DNA of 64,000 bases, taken from assembly GCA_012295275.1 (NCBI GenBank), contig CM022670.1, positions 5,848,661-5,912,660 on the forward strand, written 5' to 3'. This DNA comes from Chrysomallon squamiferum. Taxonomy: Eukaryota; Mollusca; Gastropoda; Neomphalida; Peltospiridae. The notes beneath the pieces were generated by a model, which made no database searches, had not been told where the DNA came from, and saw only the letters and a list, made by a program, of their open reading frames with translations. Positions 11,786 to 64,000 of the stretch are shown piece by piece. Both the position numbers and the translations under genes were made by a program. The stretch's first letter is position 1. Each line of letters starts with the position of its first letter.

Positions 11786-13179
11786 ATAAATAAATAAAAT
11801 GTGGATTCAGTTTATCACTTAAAATATTTATTTAGTTTTTAAATTTAAATTCCTCTTCTTATTATTTTATTTATTATTTTTATGCAGCATCCTTTTTTCT
11901 CGGAAACGAATCCTAATGGTTACTTTCTGCCCAATGATCTGGCATTACTCAAACTGTCACACCCTGCCCTCATTAACAGCTACACCGCCCCCATTCACCT
12001 GCCGTCGTCATGTTCATACAACGTAACAGGTCGTAGATGTAAAATACTAGGGTGGGGTCGGCCATCCAGTAAGATCGTTACTGTATTTGGATTAATTATT
12101 ATTACTGATAAATATACTAGAATTTGTTCTACTACTTTCACTAGTACTACTACTAATAATAATAATAAAATATATTTATGAAACAAAAAAACAAAAAAAA
12201 ACAGTAACTGTAGTATTTGCAGTACGAATTTTGATATACCTTTTTATTATGAATGGAAAATGATTTCAATTACTTTAATGACATTGTGAGACAGAGGTGA
12301 TTATTATTTATTATTCCAGTTCAACTTATTGAGTAAAAAGATTAGAAAAAAAACAATCAGGTTTATCTTGCTACAGGTAATATTTATTTTTTATTATTTA
12401 TTTGTGGAGGCGACGCACTCGAGGTGTCCGACGTGCTGCAGGAAGCGGCAGTGACAACACACAGTGTACAGCAGTGTAAGCTCACTTGGGGCAACTACAC
12501 CTACCACGGACAGATCTGTACTTTTGAACCTGGCGTGTCGTCCTGTTCAGTTAGTATAACAGGTTTTTAATGAAGAAACTGTTATCAGCGTAACTGAAAT
12601 CTTCTGAACAGTGTTAGCGTGTTACAACAGATACATTTTCTAAATCCAAACTGACTAGCTGAGATCGTTGTTCAAAAATGTTGTCATTTTACATTTTATT
12701 TTTTATTGAAAAACGGTCCAGGGCCAAATCAAATTTTTGTTTGTTTTTATGTTTTTTTTTTGCTATTACAAATTAATGAGATTTGTATACAGATCAATAT
12801 AATTAACATTCATATCTGATGTGCAAAGCAGTCATTGACAATTTATATAAAAAACAACTCATTATTTAGTGGCTATAAGCAATTTATATCTTCTCTGTGT
12901 GTTTGTGCGTCTGAGTGTTTATAGATTTACAACTTTTCTTTAAAGTAATGTTTATGAAAGTTTTCTAATTTTAATGTTTTTGTTGAATTGTAACATGTTA
13001 GGTTGTTCTGTCTACAGGGTGTCAGTGGTGGTCCACTTATCTGTGTGGACATCAACAACTACGTTCTGGTTGGAGTCAGCTCGTGGACAGACACGCAGTG
13101 TCGTGACTACCCCAGCGTCTACGTCGATGTTGTACAAGAACGTGAATGGATTGAAGCAGTGATGAACAACGTAGATTAA
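9372..13179 (+). CDS. Secreted S1A chymotrypsin-fold protease with Val at position 194
   Basis: Six exons: 9372-9417, 10982-11153, 11495-11585, 11888-12068, 12410-12549 and 13018-13179 (TAA). All phases agree and the product is 263 aa. It starts with signal peptide MLKLLLIFTVTSTFT, then a short propeptide ECFEIFKSPR and the mature start LVGGKPTTPS. His57 is in SAAHC, Asp102 in NDLALLKL and Ser195 in GVSGGPL. All ten chymotrypsin cysteines are present: 1-122, 42-58, 136-201, 168-182 and 191-220. Two N-glycosylation sequons occur (NVT, NYT). Unusually, Asp194, whose salt bridge with the freed residue 16 forms the active site on activation, is Val, and residue 16 is Leu. Position 189 is Ser, 216 Thr and 226 Ser, so the S1 pocket is not trypsin-like. 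The gene could encode an inactive pseudoprotease or an enzyme with unusual activation. Exon 5 uses the acceptor TTTGTGGAG, a weak pyrimidine tract. Neither paralogues nor substrate can be judged here. Confidence 0.88.
9616..9687. repeat. (TTA)n microsatellite
   Basis: About 23 TTA units in protease intron 1, ending exactly where the Tc1-like element begins. Confidence 0.95.
9688..10785 (-). mobile_element. Decayed Tc1-type DNA transposon in protease intron 1
   Basis: The element lies antisense to the host gene. Its transposase begins with MPRLSETQRNKAIGRLQAGE at 10585 on the minus strand. It includes two helix-turn-helix DNA-binding segments of the Tc1 type (VSPSTILRLWYRF, RISAQTVRNHLREVGI). 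At about 10170 the frame shifts. In the new frame VWFSDEARFLLRQSDGK supplies the first catalytic Asp and VMVWAAISYTGKT follows. Further on a stop interrupts the frame after LTAERY. The second catalytic region survives only as NARPHR, with the residues that normally precede it, including the catalytic Asp, deleted. The left boundary TATACTCTAACAAAAAAGAA looks like a terminal-repeat start next to a TA target. I found no good matching right end, so that edge is approximate. The copy is dead. Confidence 0.82.
10022..10585 (-). pseudogene. Tc1-family transposase remnant
   Basis: Open from 10585 down to 10022, but only the first ~140 codons are genuine transposase (DNA-binding and linker). After the frameshift near 10170 the remaining codons are out of frame with the DDE domain. 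No functional product is expected. Confidence 0.8.
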
Positions 13180-13201
13180 CACAAATATTAAGAAATACAT
13201 A

Positions 13202-13235
13202 AATAAAACAAATGAGTCAATGAAATGTTTTTATT
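13202..13235. terminator. Opposed poly(A) signals at the protease / MICU3 junction
   Basis: AATAAA on + at 13202-13207 lies 23 bp after the protease stop codon. AATAAA on - (TTTATT at 13230-13235) lies about 1 kb past the MICU3 stop and is the nearest such motif I found there. If both are used, the two mRNAs end within about 30-60 bp of each other and may overlap slightly. Confidence 0.5.
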
Positions 13236-14256
13236 GCAAATAACTTGGTAGTTAGATTGACACCTTTTTCACAGCAGATCTAATATGAGGTTTACTAACA
13301 AACAAAAAAAGTATATATATAAATATAAATCATTTATAAATAAAATGCTCCAATTTAACAATTTAAATTACTATTAATTAGTTGGTATTTCCACACAGTA
13401 TGTCTGATACGTTTGTCTTACAGTTTATCACATTACACTAGAGAACTTCAGTAACACAAAAAAGTATCGTTACTACCTTTGAATATACCAGCTCCAGCTA
13501 CAGCTATGAATATATCACAGTAATAATTAGAATAATAATTTGTGTAGTTATAAAAAGTACAATAAACAGGTACGCAGTGTAATGATAATAAAATAAAACA
13601 GGTTTAACAAATCATTTACATAAACATTCCTATTTCATGTGTGGAGTAAAATGTAATAAATATTCACTTCAGTATCAACATTCACTTCCGTAAACCATTA
13701 ACTTCAAATGCAACAACATTTATATAAATATTTCTGTTTCAAACATCAACACTTATATCAATATACATGTTTCAAACATAAACATTTATATCAATATACA
13801 CATTTCAAACTTATTTCAAACATCAACATTCAGATCAATTTTTCATATTAGTATTCACTTCATCAAAAATCATTTCAGTTCATACATCAACATTCACATC
13901 AATATTTCGATGTTAATATTCACATCAATGTATTAATATATCAACATTTACATCAGTTTCAATACTGCAACGTTTATCAAGTGCATTAATATATCAACAT
14001 TTGCATCAAGTACATTAATACATCAACATTCACATCAGTTAACAATATATCATCATTACTATCAATGATATAAATATCAATGTTCACATCAATGATTTAA
14101 ATACACCAACATTCACAACATAACTGACATTTCCACACTGAGATATGTGTAAGTGCTGGAAATACATGTGATAAAGAATTGTGATCTGAGCAGGGTGTTA
14201 GGATAGATTTGTCAGTGGAATTCGTTTTTGTTCTCTGATCAGTGTTGTAGGATGAT
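13236..14256 (-). other. Probable MICU3 3' UTR with a degenerate ATCAACATT repeat
   Basis: No coding frame. From about 13660 to 14110, variants of CATCAACATTCACATCAATA recur irregularly every 25-40 bp. This looks like an old, diverged minisatellite, probably transcribed as part of the MICU3 3' UTR. Confidence 0.5.
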
Positions 14257-57512
<43,256 letters not shown>

Positions 57513-57728
57513 GTTAGATCTTTCAAACACGCATGCGCATCGGCGAGGCTGATTTTGATTGCCCAGTCAGTCATAGCCTATACACCGAAAGTTGGCTTCA
57601 ATTGCTTTAGTTTGCCAGTATTCAGTGGATGGTTAACATGTTTTATCAAGATGAACTGGAAAAACGGTAATATTTAATTAATTACAAAGTTGTCTTATTT
57701 CTATAAATATCTGATAAATATATCTATG

Positions 57729-57759
<31 letters not shown>

Positions 57760-59454
57760 CTGACATATCTGTAATCTTCTATTTCCTTATTTGTATACTT
57801 AAAGTTATAGTATACATAAATGTTTTATATTAAAATGCTGACTTGGTTTTTACTAATGTGTTTTTATTAGTCATGTCAGTGTCATCTTTTAAATTTTTTG
57901 TCACATACATATTATAACAATATTTTATTTGTAATAAATTAATAAAACTCTAATATATAATATCGTATAACTATAAATATATACATATGCACATATATAA
58001 TATATTAATAATAGCGGGTAGAGGTAATTTTGTAGATAAATATGACCTGAATTTCGTTTATCATACTGCCGATTTGTTATGTGATATGACAAAGTCCACA
58101 ATTTCTTACTTGTACTACTGAAAGTGTGATATACTTCTTAGTAACTTGTTTAGATGTTTCAAAGATAATAGTCAATTATAAAACTCATCCGACCGTGGCA
58201 CACGTAAAGTGTTACCGGCATACAACCCCCGGCAGACGGCGTATTGGTGTAAAAACTTTGGGATTTTCGACCAGACGACATTTTCTGGGCGGCGTGTGCT
58301 ACTTAATGTGTTTGGATAACCCTTTCATTACCAATCAGTGTTAATTAACTTCTCCAGCTACTGCTAATTTGGTCTAGCCAACTAACCATTCTGGCGGCAA
58401 ATTAAAAAAATATTTTTTCTAACTGATTAAAGTGATAAGTACTGCTAATGCTGGAGGTAACTTTTCTTACTTGTCCTGACTTTGGGAAAAACTATTAATT
58501 GATGAGCTGTGAGTAAGGTAAGTCGTGAGAGGTACGTTTAACTGTTAAACAGAATAGTTTATTTAATGCTAATATCCACTTGTTAATCACGAAGAACTGA
58601 ATAATAAATCAGTTTGTTTGAACTGAAATTTTTATAAATAGGATATTTTAGTCAATTTTAATTTTATAAAAAATGTAAATGAAATTTAAAAAACAAAATA
58701 TTTTTAAAAAATTTAAAAATATGTAATAGATAATATTTTATAATTAATAAAAAGTGATTCAGACGACGTTGTAGAGACGTACTAGACAAGTTTTCAAAGT
58801 GCATAAAAAAAGAGTTAAGATTGGAAAACTGCCAAAAAATATGGCTATCGGATTCATAACGATTCCCATCTTTGAAAAAAAAAAAAAAAAAAAAAAAAAA
58901 TCAGACGAATTGCAGGACGCCCCGGCACGTGCAATATAGAATGTACTAAAACTTCAGAAAATATTTTTTAAGTTACATCACTGATGTGAAAACTACAGCA
59001 GCTTGTAATTTCAAAGTTCTACTAACCAAACATTTTATTTTTAGTGTTCGCACGCAATGAATTAAAATAATTAATGATTGGTGTATACTTTTCTTTTTTC
59101 TTTCTTTCTTCTTCTTCTTCTTACTGTTATGTTATTTTTTGAGAGGTTAAAAATGCTGTTTAAACTCAGGTGAACTGTTAAGGTGTTAATATACGTTAAT
59201 CTTATTTGTTTATCCCTGTGCGATTACTGAAAAGTGCATTCGAATGTAATTAATGGAGGTCGCTTGCTACATCGTCAAAGTCTGGATTCATTCATCTCTT
59301 TGATAGTCAGCCTAACTATTGTGTTAGGATAATTTACTTGCTGAAGTCGGCAGTAAAGTTGTTTTTATGTGCGTAAACTTTACGTAAACTTGCACTACTT
59401 CATTCACTTTAATACAATACAGTGTAAAATGTTTATCTTTCAGATTTCAACTGC
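57513..59454. other. Intergenic region between divergent MICU3 and FGF-like genes
   Basis: No gene recognised. It contains a (TA)n stretch at 57717-57760, a 24-bp poly(A) at 58877-58900 and a somewhat less AT-rich patch at 58180-58340. The MICU3 promoter should lie just right of 57512. Confidence 0.6.
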
Positions 59455-59896
59455 GGATTGTACAAAAACAGGTTTGCCGCGTGCGGAATAACGGAAAGTT
59501 AATTACTGTTTTATACTGACGGCTAGCTGAAGTTGTTAAGGATATATGTACCCGATTTCTGAAATTCTTTATTGTGTGTTCTTGGATTAGTCATGGTTCC
59601 ATTTGCAGACGGAAAGAGAAGTTTCAAGGAGGAGCGTTAAAACGGGAGGAAAACATGTGAAACACGACGTGTACGGGTCGATGCCGTTAAAAGAAGCTAG
59701 AATTTAGTCTTCAAATGCAGATCTCCAACGTCCTCAACGTTCGTATATATGAGCGTGCCAACAACATTCGTCAAGCAGCGAAACGGCAACCATCGCGAGT
59801 TAGTGAAAAACTACTATCCAATATTGAACATTTGGCGGGTCCCGTCTGGCGTCGTTTCGCCAGCACCCCCTCGAGCTGTGTCTGCAGCGCTCGGCA
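59455..59896 (+). promoter_or_regulatory. Probable 5' leader / promoter of the FGF-like gene
   Basis: This stretch is less AT-rich than its surroundings. ATCTTTCAG ending near 59443 could be an acceptor for an upstream non-coding exon. Several upstream ATGs precede the FGF start; two frames (59715-59900 and 59749-59937) overlap it out of frame. If they are in the mRNA they would act as inhibitory uORFs. Confidence 0.4.
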
Positions 59897-60128
59897 ATGA
59901 ACTCAGCCTACTCTTTGAGGAATTTATTAATTATTAATTTCCTAATCCATCTGACCATAGCTACAGATAAACGTCTCGGAGATCCTCCAGTCCGAGGCAA
60001 TCATCCACCCAACTACTGGAGCCATAAGACCCGCACCATCTACCTACAAACTAGAACTGGACACTATATAGAGGTGTGTCCTGGGGACAAAATCGGAATT
60101 CGGGGAGTACACGAAAAGACAGACTACG
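59897..60128 (+). CDS. Fibroblast growth factor family, first coding exon
   Basis: The exon runs from ATG at 59897 to a consensus donor (TACG-GTAAGT) and ends in phase 1 after 77 codons. It begins with a signal-peptide-like segment (LLIINFLIHLTIA). After a Pro/Asn-rich linker comes the start of a beta-trefoil: RTIYLQTRTGHYIEV, then the glycine-rich turn and GVHEKTDYG. This matches the FGF pattern LY.RT..HL.I.P.G...G....S/D, and the GVHEKTD stretch resembles GVREKSD of FGF1/2. The intron falls where vertebrate FGF genes, as I recall, have their first intron. FGFs are secreted ligands for receptor tyrosine kinases. The heparin-binding half would be encoded beyond the window, as I see no second exon up to 64000. 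Subfamily cannot be assigned from this part alone. Confidence 0.72.
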
Positions 60129-60137
60129 GTAAGTGTC

Positions 60138-60400
60138 TGCTTAAGTACAAACAGCTTAACATTTTGTAGTTAAATACATACATTTCATCACTTACTACTT
60201 AAATACATACAGTTCATTATTCTCTACTTTAATACAAACATTTTTTTTCATTCACTACTTAAATACATACATTTCATTATTCTTTACCTTAATGCATGCA
60301 TTTTTTCATTCACTACTTAAATATATACATTTCATTATTCTCTACTTCAATACATACAATTTATCAATCACTACTTAAATATATATATTTCATTTTTCTC
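60138..60400 (+). repeat. ~30-60-bp repeat starting at the FGF exon 1 donor
   Basis: ACTACTTAAATACATACATT recurs about five times, alternating with CTCTACTTTAATACATACA. The first intron bases (CTGCTTAAGTACAAACAG) look like a diverged first copy, so the array starts within about 10 bp of the donor. Confidence 0.75.
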
Positions 60401-60556
60401 TGTTTTATCATAAATCCTGTACTAAAACCATTTATTTTATTGTACTTTATCTACTCAAATGCATAGATTATATAATTTTCTATCACATGTATTTTTTCTG
60501 TTTATGTACTTAATCATATGTATGTAATTAGTTTATTATTCATCATAATATTTTAT

Positions 60557-60558
60557 CA

Positions 60559-60606
<48 letters not shown>
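60557..60606. repeat. (TA)n microsatellite
   Basis: About 25 TA units. Confidence 0.95.
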
Positions 60607-60612
<6 letters not shown>

Positions 60613-60814
60613 TTATTATCATTGTTTGTCTACTTATAATATAAATGTTTTTTTCTTATCTTGTTAAACACATTACGTTATACTTTCATTTTAATCATTG
60701 TTTCTGTCATTTATTGTGTAACTTCTTATCTGCTTAAATATCTCCATTCTGTTATACTTATCTATTAAAACACATCGGGTTATTTGTTTAAATTAATACA
60801 TTATTTATATACTC

Positions 60815-60818
<4 letters not shown>

Positions 60819-60906
<88 letters not shown>
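60819..60906. repeat. (TC)n microsatellite
   Basis: About 44 TC units with one interruption near 60895. Confidence 0.97.
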
Positions 60907-62542
60907 ATTGTTTCTAAGAGGGTAATATTCTCATTCAGTTTGATGTCGATATTTGATTAAAATTGCTGTGAAATAAAAAGAAAAGCTAGTTTACGTCCTG
61001 TTGTCTCTGTGATAACATTTTGATACAATTTATGTTAATTTATGTGCATAAAATAATCATGATCATCGTCGTCATTAATGTTTGTGTCAGTGAAACATTA
61101 CAAACTCGTTATCAGTGAAAAAATATTGTTAACCTGCTGTTATCAAGCCTTGAAAAAAAAAAAACAGCTGAAGACGGCAGCGTGGTGAGTTTGCGACAAC
61201 GCTGGCATTGTTGCAACGCAGCGACTGGCGGTCGCGTTGTGTACGTTTTGTTTCGCTTTATTTTTAACTGGATTATCTGTTTACTGTTTTGTCATTACAG
61301 CGGCGTGTTAATTAAAATGTTGAGAGTACAGGTCCGAACACGACTTGACACACATACACCTCGTACCCTGTCTGTTTGTCACTTGTAGGGTGCACTGCAA
61401 GTCTTTATTGTCCGCTAACGTCTCACTGTAAAGAAGTTTTGGCCACGGGCCGATGGGCGGTCGACTCTGTCTTGCCTGATCACCAACACCGATTGCTTTT
61501 AGTTAGGACACGCTCACCGCATTGACAGGCAGTTGTACGATACAAACAATTATTTATGGGCACGGGCAACACGGACCTAACACATGTCACCATTGTCCGT
61601 GGAGTTTAAGCAATCTACTGTTAGAAAAATATATGTCCACTAGACATAAAACGGTTCCTGTATGCTTGAAAAGAGCGTTTTGTTATCTGATCCGCTCCCA
61701 GTTCCTGGAATAAAAACTAATCGCGTTTGTACTTGAGAGATATGGGCGTGCTTGAATGGTGGGGCTGAATTCCTTTTAAGACAAAAAATATGGCTTAGAG
61801 TTTCTAAAAATTGAAGTTTTGAAAGGGAAATTTAATACTATATAGTTTCGTGAAAGGGAATTCAGTTATACTTAATTTAATAACTTTTAATAATTGGTTA
61901 CAGTCTTGAAAAATAAATAATACGTTTAAATGCTTTGTAACTTACACCAGTGAACTAAAGTATTAACAGACAACCATCAAGAATGTTTGAAAACACTAAC
62001 TTTATTTAGTGTCTCGTTTTAGTCCAAATTATTAAAATAAATTTATATTATATATGTAACGATGATTTTACATTGCATCAATGTTTCCCTGTGTGTGGCT
62101 TGTCCGAAATCATTAACGTACATAAAATATTTTAATGAACATATGGGTCTGGGATATATTCTAAACATTTTATATCCCAAGAACCCCGTGTAAAATGGCA
62201 TCAGAATTTTGGAGGGGTTGAACTGGGCCCCGAAAAAGTTGTATTGCATTGTCCAGTTTACAATTTTGAACATATATTTTCAGACAGAGACTCCTTAACT
62301 TAGAGTTAACCTTAAACATGTCAGTACTGGTGTTTATACGATTTAACTGGCTGTAATTATTATCAGACTGTAAGTCTTGTAAATAAATCCTGTTTACTAA
62401 AATATTATTTATATCGTTGTAACCATAACAACATGTACAACAGCGACGTTTTCCTGCGTCTGAATCTATGAATCTAACTCTGTAAGGAGGAAATTAAAAC
62501 GGAAAAACGACTTTAAAAACATTCTGCGTGTCTATTTTTCTT

Positions 62543-62545
<3 letters not shown>

Positions 62546-62578
<33 letters not shown>
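62546..62578. repeat. Poly(T) tract
   Basis: About 33 T in the FGF-like gene's first intron, with no recognisable retroelement next to it. Confidence 0.9.
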
Positions 62579-62583
<5 letters not shown>

Positions 62584-64000
62584 AATTTTTCCTTTTGCTT
62601 GCGTATCCTATTTTGTATTTGTACTGAATCAGCGAGACTGAATGAAAAACCTGCGACTGACTCTGACATGGTAGCTAGTTTGTACGACTATCAATTGCAA
62701 AGGCTAACCGCCGTGGTCAAAGACGTAACAAAAGAACACTATGTTTGATAAGGTTATCCCTAGATTTTTACGATATCTGACCTGACTGTTTTTATCTGCC
62801 TAAATCTTTCGTATACTGACTTTATTATCAAACACCATCATATCGTTTGCTATACAAAGACGTAAATACACAGAGATACATCGCGTTAGGTTTATTGCCG
62901 TACTTTTACTTACTCAGTTGCACCGTGCAAAGGCTGTAACTACGAATACCCGGTATGGTGTAATTGATTTCATGAGGCAGGAAAATACGGGTTGTTTGAA
63001 AACGTCATCTGACGTTGATAATAATCTGATTTATTATCTTCGAAAAGCTTAAGAATAAATAATGTTATAAATGCGCAGAAGCAACATTCGAAGAAAAGTT
63101 TTGCTGTCTTTTTAATAAAAGAAAAATTATAAAATTAAATACCAACTTAATTAAAACAATTTTAATTTTCTAAAAATGTGCTTATATATATATATACAAA
63201 CACACGTACATACACCATTACCAGCATGTATGGGCAAATATTTCCTGTGTCTTTGTGATTAATATCTTAAACGTTTACTAATTAATTCTCATAGTGTCGC
63301 TTTGGATCGTCTGGCAAAAGAATAATCGAACCAGAATTAGATATCACGACTATCGTTACTTGTATAATATAATATGTTAGTATAAAGTATATTACGATGA
63401 TATACTTCTTACTCTATATGTTGAGATATATTTCGGCTGAGATACGTTACGCATTACTAAAATATTCTCATATTCATACAGAAATATATTTACTATTTCG
63501 TATATATTCGTGTGCACGTGACGTTTGTTTAATACATTTATGAATGAAAAGAGTATTAAAAAGTAAAGTGCAAGAGACACAATCAGTTTCCGTTGGTTAC
63601 AACTTTGAGGAAGAAGACAGAGGACTCGAGCCTCGCTGAGATCTGCTTTCAAACAAACCACGTGGACGAACGCGTGTCCACGGAAACGATTCTTTCCCGT
63701 TCGTTCACAGAACTCACGTGGCTAAACATGCTTCTGTAGAAATATAATGTTATAGTTAAAACCTGAATGAACTGTATTTGATTATTTTAATAATTATTTT
63801 ATATATATTATCCCAGTTTTTCCTCTGATTCTGCTGTAGTATGCAGGTTGTCCGGGAACTAGGTTAAACATTTCAGAGGCTAAAGATTAAACGCTCTTCC
63901 AAAATAAAAGAAACATCCATAAATAAAATCAAAATTAGATATAATAAAAGCTTTTACACTATAATTATACATTTACAGCACAACGTAGGGAATTTTCAAA

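Larger units (their letters stand above)
60129..64000 (+). other. FGF-like gene intron 1 (incomplete)
   Basis: No continuation of the FGF frame is found. Contents: a ~32-bp repeat at 60138-60400, (TA)n at 60557-60606, (TC)n at 60819-60906, a GC-richer island at 61170-61720, a poly(T) at 62546-62578 and E-box motifs (CACGTG) near 63661 and 63715. Confidence 0.55.

Noticed and set aside
12974-13200. Frames on both strands overlapping the last protease exon in other phases
   Set aside because: The exon in the protease frame encodes the conserved GxSGGP and C-terminal motifs and joins the upstream exons in phase; the others have no such support.
62043-62273. Minus-strand 76-codon frame in the FGF-like intron
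   Set aside because: No similarity to FGF second-exon sequence or any family I recognise, and it is on the wrong strand for the FGF gene.

Overview
The window is animal nuclear DNA. It is AT-rich, full of simple repeats and minisatellites, and its genes are split by GT-AG introns. The gene content (a MICU3-like mitochondrial calcium-uptake gene, NFRKB/INO80G, an S1A protease, a Qvr/Ly6-type three-finger protein and an FGF-like first exon) fits an invertebrate metazoan. A SINE-like fragment near 15.4 kb resembles sequences I associate with molluscs, so a mollusc, perhaps a gastropod, is my best guess. That is inference. I assembled every gene model by hand from reading frame, splice-site motifs and intron phase; each model closes without a frame conflict.

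Layout, left to right. (1) 1-5742 (+): the 3' ten exons of an NFRKB homologue, including its winged-helix-like domain. (2) 6717-8069 (-): a complete three-exon Ly6/uPAR (Quiver-like) GPI-anchored protein of 126 aa. (3) 9372-13179 (+): a complete six-exon secreted chymotrypsin-fold protease of 263 aa. Its signal-peptide intron holds a decayed Tc1-type transposon. (4) 14257-57512 (-): a complete MICU3-like gene of 11 exons and 422 aa spread over 43 kb. Its very large introns hold most of the repeats. (5) 59897-60128 (+): signal peptide and start of the beta-trefoil of a fibroblast growth factor; the remaining exons lie beyond the right edge. Neighbouring genes alternate in strand (+ - + - +). 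This gives two convergent junctions, each with back-to-back poly(A) signals, and two divergent promoter regions.

Most notable observations. The protease keeps His57, Asp102, Ser195 and all ten chymotrypsin-type cysteines but has Val where Asp194 should be (GVSGGP instead of GDSGGP), with Leu at residue 16 and a remodelled S1 pocket. In NFRKB (twice), in MICU3 and, more weakly, in the FGF gene, a minisatellite has grown out of the exon-intron boundary itself. This lays down serial copies of the exon end plus 5' splice site inside the intron. MICU3 also shows two short phase-0 exon candidates, both starting L-E-x-x-F, at the same place in the protein, which suggests alternative exons just after EF-hand 1.

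The genes look functionally unrelated; nothing suggests an operon or cluster. Long gene-free stretches are introns or intergenic DNA filled with microsatellites and minisatellites. Many of the long open frames there are artefacts of tandem repeats.
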